DNA of 64,000 nt from Anthoceros angustus (taxonomy: Eukaryota; Streptophyta; Anthocerotopsida; Anthocerotales; Anthocerotaceae): positions 1-64,000 of the forward strand of contig MU008155.1 in assembly GCA_010909165.1 (NCBI GenBank), read 5' to 3'. The notes beneath the pieces are model-generated. The model saw only the letters and a program-made list of their open reading frames with translations, did no database searches and was not told where the DNA came from. Both the position numbers and the translations under genes were made by a program. Positions 10,891 to 24,200 of the stretch are shown here, in pieces. Position 1 is the stretch's first letter. Every line of letters begins with the position of its first letter.

Positions 10891-11465
10891 CACTTCTAAA
10901 AGATCTTGTCAACATTGCTCCAGAATTTCCCTTTGAGCTTCGCTACCCAAGTAATATTGCGGCACAAGACAAGATGAGGCAAGATGAGTTTCTACAGAAT
11001 AGATCTAAGAATCAATGACTTGAAGATCTCTTTCTCCCTCATACTTATCTAGTAGAGCAAGTTTCATGCTCGACTTGGGTGGTACTTTGACGATGCCTGC
11101 TGCATTCGCCGTATAGATCTTTGTATTTTGTTCCTTCGCATCTTTATCTTGTTGAGCTGTGGGCTCCGGATTCTGCTTCGCCTTTTTCTTAGAAGTCCTA
11201 AAATCTTCTAAGACTTCTGGTAGAACTTGGTAAAGGCCTTCCACCATCTGCTTCTTCCAATCCTCTGATTTATCTCTAGATGGCCCCGCAGTATCTTTAG
11301 GCAGTGACTTCTCTTTGTCACGTTGCTCGTCTTCTTCTGACGATGAAAAATCTTCAGGCAGTTGAGGTGGATGATCGGAAGGACGCTTCTTGAGCATCTT
11401 ATTGCGCTTCTCATTGACCATCTTCGGCACTCTCTAGTCACTTGGAGAAATGGACTACGCTTTGA
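10891..11465 (-). mobile_element. LTR-retrotransposon gag fragment with PBS
   Basis: On the minus strand a TGGTGTCAAAGC (about 11465) resembles the TGGTATCAAAGC primer-binding site matching initiator tRNA-Met. It is followed by a gag-like ORF from 11430 (acidic/basic N-terminus with SSSEEDEQRDKEKS, then YEGERDLQVIDS). The frame then meets a TAG where a Trp would fit, continues as IYSVETHL and QYYLGSEAQREILEQC, and meets a TGA, again where a Trp would fit. The sequence stops abruptly near 10.89 kb at the methyltransferase remnant. It is a truncated element in which two TGG codons appear to have become stops. Confidence 0.55.
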
Positions 11466-11880
11466 CACCACAAAGTAACGCCCCTCACTATGCAGCTAGT
11501 AATAAGAAAACGGCAAGTGCTGGCTTCTGCGCGGTCTAGGATCTTGCTAATCCACTTCACATGGAGACTTTTACAACTCCCAACACTCTCAACCTCACGA
11601 CGCAGCACTAGGCCCCTAGTAGCCCGCCGTCCACTGACGACTTACAGGCCGCCTCCTCGAATTGCTGCTCTTTAGTCATAGAATACACACTTGAGTCTAG
11701 CTATCTACACCTAACTGACTACTACCCTTGACTCAAGGATAAACTTACTAGCTAAACTTTCTACAACTCTCTCAACGCAAGGCTTGCACAATAAATTGAA
11801 TGATTCCATGCTCTAGCCCTTTATTTCGGCTAGTTAAACGACCTAGCAGGGTAACTTTACAGCTCACCTGCGGCCGTTTC
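11466..11880 (-). mobile_element. Probable 5' LTR of the 10.9-kb retroelement fragment
   Basis: Non-coding sequence immediately upstream, in element sense, of the PBS-like TGGTGTCAAAGC. It has the AT-rich, TAG/CTA-rich texture of an LTR. The LTR ends could not be fixed because no clear TG..CA pair is visible, and a second copy is absent. Confidence 0.4.
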
Positions 11881-11896
11881 TGTGAGGCAGGGCGCG

Positions 11897-13426
11897 ATGA
11901 CAGACGACATGCAACTGGCGCTCGTCCTGCAGGACATTGCGTCGCTGCAAAGTGTGCGTGTCCGGCATCACCGTACCCGTCCGCGCTTCCATCATCCCTT
12001 TCCTTACAGCTTTCATGATGAGCCACACAGAAACTTAGACTGCTCCGATTTGGCCGAGGATCAGGTGCACAGAGGCACGCGGGCTCAAGTGTTGTCTCTC
12101 AATGTCTGTCTTGCTTCTGAAGTGCGAAGAAGAGAAGCAGCAGAGATGCGGTGTGCAAGTCTGTACAGAGGTATGAGTACATCGTGACATATATGTGCTG
12201 CCCTGCCAAGTGCACAGCGTCCGATTGTGCAAACTTGTACGTGACGTGCTACTGAGGAGTTTCCGCAGATAAGAATCGTCTTTCTACGTTTCAAAAGGAA
12301 AGCCTAATGGAAAAGGCCTCGCAGGTAACGCAACACGCGAAAGACGTGACTTGAAGTTGTTTTGTCGAAATTAGGAATCTTGTGAAGCAGAGAAATCATT
12401 TATCGATGTGTAGGCGGAATGTCGAGCCAAGTATTATCACCTGGTTGAGCAAGTGAAACAGATGGAGCAACACATGGAGGAGCGATCACAGGTCTCTCTC
12501 GTGGCCGTGGTAGATTGTTGAATGTCATTTCCTGAGAAGTCATTGGACTCCTCGCATCTGTTCCCTTTTTCTCAGGTACCGGCAGTTGTCATGACCGGGT
12601 CTCAATCGACGCATAAAGTTCAAGTCCTTGAGCTTCACCATGGAATCAGGTGACCGCAATTCAGCTGGATTTTAAGCGAGCTCATTTTCTTGTAGCTATA
12701 ACTGAATACTGTAGCTTTTTCCTGTGAAAGATGCAGAGGCCTCGAGAGTGAGCTAGCGCTAAGCGAAAGTAGGGCAGCTGCGTTGGTCCAGCAGGTTGAA
12801 GAGTTTACTACGTCTGCGGGCTCGCTTCAATGTGATGTCCAACGGGCCAAAGAGGACCTGCATGTGAAAGGTACGATCACAAGAATCTGTGATGAATTCC
12901 ACCTGACGGCAGAATTCTACTTTGATGGCAAGTTCCTCTATCACTGTGTTCCCAGATAAGCGTGAAATTCTCGCCAGGAAGCTGGAAACGGAGGAGTCGG
13001 CGATTTACACCCTACGCCAGGAGTTGTACATAGCGCAACATCAGGGTACAGATACCTATGCTATTCTACAAAGCCCTACCTACCTATGTATGTACACATC
13101 TGGTTGTGAAATTCCGTTCACGTGGGAAAATTCCTCGGGAATTCCGTCCATAGTGACTTCGTAAGATTTCTCTTTTACATACATATACATGTATGTATGT
13201 ACTTATATAGGTATGTATAGCTCACGGGAATAAGTTTCGTATACGTACTTACCTTATGTACGTACCTATGTATGTATGCCTGTCGTCAGCACTCTCAGCC
13301 ACAGCAAGGTTGGAGGAACACTTAATGAGTCAATCGCACAGCAACAGGCACGTGGAGGCCTTCAAGCGGAAGATAATGAAGCTCAGACAGGAGAACGAAG
13401 GACTCAAACGCCGGCCTCAAGGTTAG
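11897..13426 (+). CDS. Small coiled-coil protein, seven exons (277 aa), function unknown
   Basis: Splice sites with consistent phase give exons 11897-12170, 12269-12324, 12414-12491, 12576-12649, 12737-12870, 12956-13045 and 13299-13426 (stop TAG 13424-13426). The start is the ATG of MTDDMQLALVLQDIASL. The product is almost wholly helical and charged, with heptad-like segments (YYHLVEQVKQMEQHMEER, ILARKLETEESAIYTLRQEL, FKRKIMKLRQENEGLKRR). There are no membrane segments or enzymatic motifs. I do not recognise the family; a scaffold or cytoskeleton-associated role would be a guess. It lies head-to-tail 450 bp upstream of the NT-C2 gene. One doubt is the first exon, whose His/Arg-rich middle (residues 20-40) could hide an intron. 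Confidence 0.68.
13165..13285. repeat. TATG/CATA simple repeat in an intron
   Basis: Imperfect GTATGTATG and TACATACATA runs make a partly self-complementary microsatellite in the last intron of the 277-aa coiled-coil gene. Confidence 0.8.
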
Positions 13427-13875
13427 AAGATGCATATCCTAGGGTACTGGGTCTGCGGTGGGCCCGGACCGACCCGGCCGCATGTGTTTCTGGCAAATGG
13501 CACCACCAAACCGTCAAGTTGGGTCACACGAGGGCATTGGACGGAACACTAGTCGCAATTTCCGAGGACTCTCAAAATCTCGCTCTTCCGTCTCTCATGT
13601 CGAAAGGACAGCCATCGTTGCGTAGGCAGGTGGAGGAATTGAGCTCACATATTCCCTCATCAATCTATCGGTTGGCCCCTGCGAACTTTTGAGTCGCACT
13701 CGAAACAGTTTTGATCACCCACTGCGGATTGGCGTCCGGGGAATGGGTTCCACCTTCCCAGGGAGCAGGGATTTGTGTTTCGTTGGAAATGGGTTTGTCA
13801 TTGCCTGAGAAGGTTTCCCGGTCGAGTTCTTTGGAATGGCCCATCCTTATGAGCTAAACAAATCTGGAGGCCAAG

Positions 13876-16800
13876 ATGTTCAAGACTTTAAAGAAAAGGT
13901 CCGAGAAGGTGAAGGAGAAAGTTGACTTCAAGTTTCGGTTCCATGCCACACGGGTTAGCACTGTGCTGGGTTTTGGTTTCCCCCGTCCCTCTCATTCTCC
14001 TTCTAACTGAACAGTGTCTGGCTAATCTCCGAGTGCTTTGTTGCTATGGATTGAGCTCTGGCAGCTAATCAACGAGTTGTTAGCTGCCATGTATTGAGCT
14101 CTGGCAGCTAATCCACGAGTTCTTAGCTGCCGTGGATTGGTGTCACGCTTGAGACGCCCCTCCTACATGTGTTCTCACAGTTGTGCTCTGTCTGTTTACA
14201 GGTGCCACTAAGCGGATGGGACAAGCTAGTCGTGTCCCTTGTCCCCATTGAAACAGGTAAAGCGGTCATCAAAACACCCAAAGCTAACGTGAGAAACGGC
14301 AATTGCCAGTGGTTTGACTCTGTGATCGAGTCCACAAGACTTGTGCAAGATGTCAAGACGAAAGAGTATGAGGACAGACTTTACAAACTGGTGGTCTCAA
14401 TGGTACTCCAGCTCTCAAGGACTGCGCACACTTAAATTTTGTCCTGCTGTCTCTGTATTCAGCTGGGCAGTAACTTTTCCCCCTTCTCAACTCGTGCAGG
14501 GATCCTCCAGATCCGGAATGTTGGGAGAAGCAACACTGAATTTGGCGGAGTATGCAATATCAAATGACCCGGCCCAGATTGCTCTTCCACTCAAGAATTG
14601 CACTGCTGGCACAGTGCTGCACGTACTATTTCAAAACCCAGTTTCAGTGGTTGAGTGCTGTTTCACCCAGCTGAGATGTCACATCATCCGAAGACTGATG
14701 CACGCCTGCAGACCCTCGTATGCATGTCCTGCACAGAATCATAGGTTGTGCGTTTTGACACATAACTTGTAGGTTTATAAAGAGCACATGCTGTATTTAC
14801 CACTTGTATGCTTCGTTTCAGGTGAATATCCAGTGTATCACGCTGAAAGTTAGCTCAAGGTAACGGTGTTGGTGTTGGTGTATGCTGTTCACGAGTATGG
14901 CTCACAAATGTTGTTCTGTGCTCAGCATTTTCTTATGTGGAGAGTGGTGAAGGCCTCCGGCCTATGTGCAGTCTAAAAGCGGAGATCTCGCAGAGAGGGG
15001 CATTTATCTAGGTGATAAGGCTGATGAAGAGTTTGCCAGTGATGAAGATCTTGATGACTCGGATTTATCAGAAAACTACACCTCTATGAGTATTCCGTCT
15101 TTATCTGGCCAGGTGCCAGTTGGTTCCAACCCTGTGAAGGTGACATGAACAGAACTTACAATACATACTGGACAAAGGCCGTATTGTGGGGATAGCAATT
15201 GTACCTAGAACTGTTCTAACCCCAAGCTTGCCCTTCTGCTTTGCAGCCTGACAACGGAACCGTTTCACCAAATCGACTGTATAATAAGGTGAGTAGAGCT
15301 AGCTAAGATTGCCTTGTACGTGAGCCAGCACTTGTATTGGACCTAATAATAGTGTAATACCATTTACAGGTTCTGCTTCCCTGATGTAGTCCAAGTTAAT
15401 GCTAGGCATTATGTCCTTGTCACACCTGCAATCAGGATCTTGTTCTGCTTGTCTGTTTGAACTTTCTAGGATGGGTCAGGCCTGTCTCATCTCCGATACA
15501 GCTCAGACTCATTGGAGGTTCCATCAACACCTTCAAGTGTCAACGGGAGCGGACGAAGTTTCAACAATTCAGACTTACCGTCTCCCACTGGCTCAGTTAA
15601 TAGTTTGCCGGGACGACACACGAGGACTGCAAGTAGGGATGGAATTAGCAGGGGTGGGAACTTTCAAGATTTGAACAGTTCTGCAGCCTCTGTTGCAAGA
15701 GCTGTTCTGGTATCAGCTGTTCCCAGTGCTCAATTGCAGAGAAATGTCTGGCAGGATTTGCATGGTAGGCAAGGAGATCGACCTATTCATGGCAAAGTAA
15801 CTGATGATGGTTCACGCAACCAGCCAGTAGCGCACCATGAAGGCCACAGTGCTCTGCAAACAGATCTAGAGGCTGCAGAAATAACAATTGAGGAGCTCCG
15901 ATCAGAGTCTATAACCTGGCAGCGACAGGCACAGAAGTGGAGCCTGGAAGTTGAGTCATTGAAACAGAAGCTTGCAGCTCAGGTAAAGCACGGAGCCCAG
16001 GTTGATGCTGAGAAGTCTGCCCTGACAGCAGAACGCAATAGGCTTCAATTGGAGCTGGACCAGCTTCAATCTGAGAAGGAGGCTTCTCAAGAGAGAGAGA
16101 GTGGAGAAGATCACGCGAATAGGCAAGCTGAGGATGCAAAGCGCTTGATGAAAGAGATGGAAGAGGAAATTGCTTATCAAAAGGAGATGAACATCAACCT
16201 GAAGCTGCAACTTCAAAAAACACAAGATTCAAGCATGGAGCTAGTACTTGCAATTAGAGATATGGAAGAGACTCTAGATGAGCAAAAGAAAGAGCTAGAC
16301 AGCCTCAAGGTGACAAACAACGAGCTCAAGTCATTTTTATGTGAGCAACAAAGACACAGCGACATAGAGTTTGGGGGGAAATTTAAGCACAAGGATCAAC
16401 ACCTTGATGGGCTGGAAGTGCACCTCGCATTAGTTGATTCAAGTCCGCCAGTCAAAGCATATATAGCAGATGTCCAAGGAGGGGATCCGTTAGTTCAGAG
16501 CTTGGAGCAGAAGGTGGGACATTTGCAGCAGAAGTTGGCGGATTTCGAAACTGATGCAAGGGAGGTGGCTACTGAGAACATTCAACTGCATACCAATCTC
16601 AGCAAAGCAGAGGCAGAGATGAATGCAAAGTGCACATTGGTGGCTGGCTTGCAGGCTGAGCTCAGAGAACTTTCAGGTTCTTCTGTTGAAGAACCTTCTC
16701 TGCCAAATAGTGGTGCTCTTTTCGAAGATCCTGAAGAGGTAAGCCGGCTTAAATCTATTGTCAAGCATCTTGAAATCCAGCACCAAGCAACTGAGGATGC

Positions 16801-19800
16801 TTACAGAGGACAGCTTGGAGGTAATCAAAGACTTCTAGATGATGTTCACTCTTTGGCTGCAGACCTACGAGCAGCAAATGCACACTTAGAAATCCGGTTG
16901 AAAGAAGCTACACAGAAAAGCTGTGCTCTTGAGACCAACCTGGAAGTGGCTGCTAAAGAGGTAGCATCTCTTGAGAAAGAAAGAGAATTACTGCTAAGTC
17001 AACAAGAACGGATTAGGATGCATGAAGGAAAATTGGTCAGGCTTGAAGAAGAACATTTGTTTGTTGACAAGGAACTGGTCAGTGCAAGAAAGCAAATCCA
17101 AGAACAACTAGCCTCCAGCTCTCAGGCAGAACAGAGACTGCAGGAGCTGGACAAAGAAAAGAATCTTCTGATCGAGAAGTTGCAGAGTGCAGAGAGAACA
17201 GGGCAAGAATTCGGCATTAAAGTCCAGGCACGGGAACTAGAGATTGCAGAGCTGCTGCAGGAAATTGCTGTTTATGGAGAAACAAGCCGCGAAATGGCAG
17301 GTAAGGTCACAGAACTTGAACAGTGGAAGGTACATCTGGAGAGAACATTAGAGGCATCTTTGGAAGAAAGCATGCATAGTCAGCAGCTATTGGAGGAAGT
17401 CACAAGTAACTACGAACAGTCACTTCTGAAGGTTTCTTCTCTTGAAGCAGAAAAAGCCAAGTTGGCCTGCATGTTTCAGGATGTGGAAGAGGCTGGCAGA
17501 TTGAGCAGCTCACGAATAGAAGAAATGGAGATTCACTTATCAGTCTTGACTGAAGAAGTAGACTCGGCCCGGTCTCTTAACAAGGATAATGAGTATAAAA
17601 TGTTGGCATTGGCGAGTGAGAAGGATGAACTTGAGCAGCATCTGCACAAGTCATTAGCTGATGTTAGGGTTGCAAGTGAGAAAGCAGAACATTTAGTCCA
17701 TGAGGTGAATTCTTTGAGGAAAGAGCTTGATTCAGCCTTAGCTGCTAATAAGAACTCTGAGAGACGGTTGTTGGAATTGGAGGGTGCCAAAGATGATGTG
17801 GAGTTGCAGATAGCAGACTTAGACCGCGAGAACTTTCATCATCTGGAGAGGATATCTGGACTAGAAGCACAACTCCGGTACATCACTGAGGAAAAGGAGA
17901 CTTACAAGCTTGGCAAAGATGATGTAGCAGCCCGTCTAATGGACCTCCAATTGGACAAAGCTAAGGTTGAATTGTGTCTGGAAGAGACCATCAAGCAGCA
18001 TCACCTAAGGTCGGTAGAATTAACTGCAAATGCTGCAGGATCAGCACACGAGTTGCATGCCCAAAAAATTGCGCGTCAAAAACTGGAGGTCTTAGTTGAG
18101 GAGTTGAAGGTTCAGAACAATGCACAGGAACAGTCTGTCAGGGAATCAGAAAACAGGGCCAGTGATTTTTTGAAGCATGCCTCTGTGCTTGAGGCTGCAC
18201 TGAGCAAGCTGAATGAAGACAATGGTGCTGCAAAGGCAGAAATCAACGTTCTTGAAGCAGAGTTAGTGAGATTGAAATGCGAAACTGATGAAAAGCAGGA
18301 ATTGTTCCGTCAGGAGGTGAATGTCTGCAGAAGAGATATAGAAGAAAGAGCTTGGAGAGCTGAAGAGGGCCTGAGGAGGATCAGCTTAGAGAAAATAGGC
18401 GTGGTTGACCAAATGCAGCAGGAAGTAAGGAGGCTTACCGAGCAGATGTCATCAACCTCAGATGAGAAAGAGAAGCTGGCCTCTCAAGCACTTATTGAAG
18501 CTTCGAAACTACGTGCTCAAAACTCAGACCTGGAGGAGATTCTGCAGGAAATAAAGGGAAATTACAAACAATGTATTGCTGAAGCTTCAGCATCCAGGGA
18601 AGCCTTGGAAGCCAAGCTTGGTGAACTTAAGCTTCAGTTGGATGCCTCAAAAGCTAGGGAGGTTGAGGCTACCAACAGGTTGGCAGTTACTGCTAAAGAG
18701 CTTGAGACCTTGAGAGAAGCTGACAAGAGCTTACAGGACAGGCTGGAGAACCTTGACAAACAGCTGCAGATTTTGGCAAGAGAAAGTGAAAGGCTTGCTA
18801 GTGAGAGGGATGAGCTACTGGTTATAGCCCAAGAAGTTGAGGTGCTGAAGAAAGAGCGAACAAGCCTGGAAGGTCTTCTTCAGAAGTCAATCTCAGACAG
18901 GAATCTACTGCAAGATTCTTTGAGGACAGCACATCTTGACCTGCTGGCTGCTGAAGGTGAGAAGACCAGCTTGTCAAAGCGTCTCAGTGAGACATTGGCA
19001 GAGGTGGATGACGCTATCCGAGCCAAGAGGGCTGTGGATGAAAAAATTGTTCGACTGAAGTCTGAACTGGATGCCCAGGAAGCAGCAAGATCTCTTGAAG
19101 CTGAACATCGAACTGAGACTTTTCGACTTAAAAGGCAAAATGCTGATTTCAGGCGTAAAGTATCTGAATTTGAAGAGGAAAAAGAGGAATTCTGTAAGAA
19201 GGTTCAAGTATTAGAGGATGAACTTCAATGCAAAGTGAATGCCCTTCTGGCAGCCGAGAGAAGACTGAAGGAGAAGGATGATGAAATTAGCAGAGCAGCT
19301 TCGGGGGGTCTGTTATCGAGGTCATTGTCGAGGTCAAACAGCAGAGTTGGGCCCTTGTCTCCGGCTCGGGAATCCATGGAACTTGGTGACTTACGGGATA
19401 AAGTGAAATTTCTGGAGGTGAAGATGCAGGGTTATGTTGTCTGAGTTTGATAATGTAGTTCTATTCAGAAGAAGGATGTGTCTGCAGCAAGCTTAGCATC
19501 TAAAGCCTGGATGAATCTTGGGCGTATGTTTTTAACCAGGTTGAACTTAGGTCCAAGACATCAACTTTGGAATCACTTAAGCAGGACTTCAAAGGGAAAG
19601 AGAGACGTCTTTGCAACAGAATAGAATTGTTGGAAGCAGCCAATGAGCAACTTGCACAGGGAGGTCCAGATTTGGGGTCGAATCAGGTGCAAGCAGAGGT
19701 TTGATTCTAACCTCATCTTATCATCTGCTAAATACAGCTAAGTGTCTGCACCAGGGCTTGCTGTCCTTAGCCATCTGCAAATATAACCTGTGGGGCATTA

Positions 19801-20747
19801 GTTCTCCTGGCTGCAGATACAAAATTCTTCGCTTGCGCGCAGAGAACAGGAACTTCAGTCACAGCTTAGTTCCCAAGAAGTCCTTAGAGGGGAAATCCAA
19901 CGCCTAGTAGAGGTTTGCCACTCAACGAGCATCTAATGATTGGCCACAGATAATGAGGTCCCCTAATGGCTTGGATGCCCATGTGCAGTTATGTCAGCAG
20001 CACGAGTGTAAGCTGATAAAATTCAAAGAGGCCAGCAAAAATGGAGACATTCTGGAGAGGGTCATGGCGTTAGAGACTGAACTGGCTGAAGCTCTGGAGG
20101 CCAATAACATGTACAAATCACAGCTGCGAAGGTATGTGGTCCATCGTGAAACCTAGATGTGTGCACTTGAAATGTGATTTTGCAGTGGGCATTCTTGCGA
20201 AAGGCAAGATGATCACTTTTTAGAGTCCTCAAGCTATTTGGCTAACTCTGCAAAGCAATATATGATTATTTCTTTTTAGATACGTCAAAGGTAACAGGAG
20301 TGGGTCCTTTGCTGGTGATATACTTCTACACAGTTTTAGAATGTGCAAATCAATAAGCTAGGCTTTTGTAGCACTCAAAAGAGTTTTGTTCGCTTGATAG
20401 CAAGATGTGTGTGGCTTGTTTGGATCGTGATTAGCTTGCTACTGTTTTCTGTTGCAAACTGTGTTTGATGTAGTTCAATTCGCGCTAAGATATTGCTGGA
20501 TGCTCTGAGCAGTGCGTTTGCCGAGCAGCAAAATGTTCACTCTGCGGCTCTCCAGAATTTAGGAGATGTGGACCAGGTCATCCATGACCTACTGACGTTC
20601 AAAAGACAGACAGCTGTGCTTGGAGAGGAGCTGAAGGACATGAGGGAAAGATATTCGCGAATGAGCTTGCAATTTGCTGAGGTCGAAGCTCAGCGGGAAG
20701 AGTTAGTCATGACTGTAAGGTTACTCAAGAGTGCCAGAAAGCCGTAG
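13876..20747 (+). CDS. NT-C2 (EEIG1/EHBP1 N-terminal) domain and long coiled-coil protein, about 1771 aa
   Basis: Exons with matching phase: 13876-13953, 14202-14402, 14500-14622, 14822-14859, 14953-15139, 15247-15288, 15470-19417, 19540-19686 (or to 19698), 19817-19912, 19950-20131 and 20474-20747. The start MFKTLKKRSEKVKEKVDFKF and the first four exons form the NT-C2 domain (about residues 1-150), with GKAVIKTPKANVRNGNCQW and SGMLGEATLNLAEY as in plant members. An acidic Ser-rich linker follows. Then comes one 3.9-kb exon coding for about 1300 residues of near-continuous coiled coil, and a conserved tail ending FAEVEAQREELVMTVRLLKS. This is the plant 'myosin heavy chain-related' family of the At1g63300/At5g52280 type. 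NT-C2 is thought to bind membranes and the coiled coil to tether or scaffold. Specific partners are unknown. The gene appears intact. Confidence 0.93.
14040..14140 (+). repeat. Tandem pair of hairpins in intron 1 of the NT-C2 gene
   Basis: A segment of about 50 bp is present twice in a row. Each copy contains GGCAGCTAA and, about 11 bases on, its exact reverse complement TTAGCTGCC, so each can fold as a 9-bp stem. Confidence 0.8.
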
Positions 20748-21217
20748 GATATGCTGTACTGGTTGTGCATGTGAGTTTGTTTTTGTGGTCATTAATTGCT
20801 GTTGAACAGATGCCCTGTACTTCTTGACACAACGAGCAGTATAGATATGAGCACAGCAAGTGTTCTATTCGTGACACATCGATTAATCGATGACATCGTA
20901 TGTGAGCACAGGAAGTGTAAAATTTCACAATTAAATTTGCCAAAATTATCAACGATAAATTTCAATCGCTATAGCTATCTTCTCTTCCCCATATTCCCTT
21001 CCCCTCCCCCTTCTCTTTCAGATGACCACTGTCACCCACACGTGCTTCAACCTCCTATGGCATGACAAAAGCGCTAAACCAAGTTTTTTGGCACTTCGGC
21101 CATCCGACCCTCGTTACGAAAACCAAAGTACGGACATACCGCTATGACTGGCAACAAAACATATGGCCGCCCCCAAAAACGTTAGCGCAGTACATAGTGG
21201 TCTCATACACTGGTGCT
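20748..21217. other. Tail-to-tail spacer between NT-C2 gene and TypA
   Basis: No gene seen. AT-rich 3'-flank type sequence that must hold the polyadenylation signals of both convergent genes. Confidence 0.6.
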
Positions 21218-24200
21218 TCAATCTTTCGTCCGACGTCCGCTCTTCCGTTTTGAGGTGTCCAATATCTTCTTCCGTAGGCGTATAGCTTTCGGAGTGACCT
21301 GTGAAATGCTCTTACGTTTAAAAGTCTCGCACAAGTTGCTCCATCACAACTCTAAGACTTCGTGAGTAACAAACTCACCTCTATAAGCTCGTCCCCAGCG
21401 ACATAACCGATAGCTTCTTCTAGCGACATCTGTACGAGGACGAGACACATTGGCAATCAGAAGAGGTAGACAAACGTATGATCTTCTGCAACATCGATAT
21501 GGGAATCAATACATACTAATCGAGGAGGGACCAGTTTGACATTCTCATCCTTGCTTGCAGCACGAACATTGCTGAGATGCTTAGTTCGGACAGGATTCAC
21601 CTGTTTCAAACCATGACCGCAGAAAGCTCCGTGAGACCCTTACATAACTTAATGCATTTTGTTCTCTCGATGTCACAAACAGGAAATCCTACCTCCAGGT
21701 CGTTGTCTCGAGTGTGCTCACCAATAATCATGCCATCATAAGTCTGGTGGATAAGCGGGTCATAATCTGTCAGCCCAGATTCTAACGCCACGAATACAGT
21801 GAAAGCAGTAAGCGCTAGACATAGACCTCCATTCCAGGTTCCACGAACAAAATGCCGCGCGCTTCTAAACTCATGAGCGCATGCGCCGTAATTTTGCCTG
21901 CTGCCATCGACACCTACAAGCCAAACAAGCAGCAAATAAGATAACCGAACTGAACTGAAGGCGGTCTCGCGTTTCAAAGCGGACAGCTAAACCGGAGCTA
22001 GGACCATATTACAGAACCTCACCAGTACACCCTTTCGGACATTACCCAATTGACCACGATACTTCCCATATGCTGGACACATCCACAAATCCACACAAGA
22101 AGTTACAGGGACTAAAGTATGCCGAAGGATATGGCATTGAAAGAAACAAGGGAGTGAGGAAGTGTACCTAGAAATGCTCTGTGCATAAAACCAGTGCCAT
22201 GTGTATCAGTGCTAAAGACACTGCGATAGCCGACTAAACCTCTGAAAATCATTCACAACGTTCAAACAAAATCAGTTTTCATTTTAATTACTTACCGTAA
22301 GTTTGGACACCCACGTGCGGATTTACGCAGACCTCGAGGGGCAAGTAAATGAGAGACGAGTTCTGCCGACAGCATCAGCACAGGGAGACATATCCCGCAA
22401 CTCTGCACGTCTGTGTGACAAAGCCTCAACGATCAAGCCAGCATGCTCATCATTAACCTGTAGTTCACCATAACAGCACTAGATTGGCCACTTGAAGCGA
22501 CAGCTAAGTTGTGTCATTAGCCTTTTTTCCACAAAGGACTTGCAGATGAAGATCAAAAGTCAAGTTCACATTCTCACAAAGCATTAACTGAGCACGATGT
22601 TCTTGGAATGTCACTAGCCTCCTGCTCAATTAACTGCATAGAGTACTAGTACAGGTCACAGACCTCAATGATTACTTCTTCAATCGGCTCCAGCTTCTTG
22701 CCATCTTCAATCTTGTACCTACAATCCCGTCAAAATGAAACTGCAAGCTTTTAAAGAATAGAATGCCAGTGCCAGCTTCAGAAAAGTGCACAGTAACCAA
22801 TCTGGCCACTTACATCACCGCTGGCGGTGAGACAGAGAGTTCAAACCCTTCCCTTCGCATGTTTTCGATCAAGATTCCTATTGCAGAACAATGGTCAGTC
22901 AGACACAACCTTTACAACTAGATCTTAACATGTATTTTATCTTGCACATTTACCAAGCTGCAGTTCACCCCGGCCCTGGACTTCGTAAGCATCCTGTCCA
23001 GCTGTTTGCATGATATTAATAGATGGGTTGCTCTCAGCCTCTGCCAGGACTCTCTCCCCAATCTTTGGACCTGTCAACTACGACGACCAAATTGCCTACA
23101 TAAGACTGCATTTTGATTTCAGTAACACAAGTACCACAGGTGCTAAGACGAAGACCAGCTCTGATTCTTGCAACTTTCATGCAATTGTTGCAAGGTGTTA
23201 GAAAAAAGAAACCCCACACCAGATCATGTGATTCTTTCTTACATGAGTGCCGTCCCGACCACCCAGAGGAGAATCATTGACTCCAAAAGTCATGGAAATT
23301 GTTGGGGGATCCATAGCTCCCGCTGGTAAAGCTTGTAGGATCTGCAATGTATGCACTAAGGTATTCAGCAACAACAGAGAGGTTTTGCCCTGGCGACCGA
23401 CTCACACTACGTACAGCACATCAGTTCAACCTACATATGAAATAGTGGGCTAACCTCAATACTGGCAATCGTGTGACCAATGGTGGGCTGGCTGAGGCCA
23501 GCTAAAGAGACAATGTCACCAGCACCTGCTGAGTCCACCAGAACAGTAGTCGTACCCTTCCTCTTCATCAGCTTCGTCACCTGCCAGCAAGAACCCACCA
23601 GGTAACACAAGAAACTCTCATTACAAAAACAATACTACCTGCAGCCACTGAATGCCTCAGAGCATACAACATATCCATGCCCTGAAACCGACCATAACCA
23701 AACTACACGCGTACCTTGCCCACATCAAAGGCTTCTGTCTGACCGTCCTTGATACGAAGCCCATGGACTCGGTCGTTCACTCTCACAACCCCAGAGGCAA
23801 TGCGCCCAGTTACTACCCGACCCAAATAAGGATCGCGCTCCATGATAGATACCTATTTGCAATACCACCAGGCAGCATGAAGGGCAGAAGACATTCTTCA
23901 TTGCAACCAACGATGCATCCTACCTTTTGATAACTGCAAGCGAAAGAGTTATGCTGCTTTAAACTCCTTGGATTCATGCAAGAAATGAAGAATGTAGAAT
24001 GCTCATGGTGCACACCAACATCTGAAAAGGAGATTGTAAATCGCCTTTCGGTGCTGGAACATGTTGGACGATGGCATCAAGCAGCGGCCCCATGCTTCTT
24101 TCGCTTGTCATGTCCTTTGAGAAAGTGCGCGTTGCCCAACCCTCTTTTGCAGAGGCATAGAGCACTGGGAAGTCAAGCTGTTCATCTGCAGCAATAATAA

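Noticed and set aside
15512-19444. Treating the 1310-codon frame as a separate gene starting at 15512
   Set aside because: It is an internal exon (15470-19417). Upstream NT-C2 exons and downstream exons join in phase, and its first Met is not a start.
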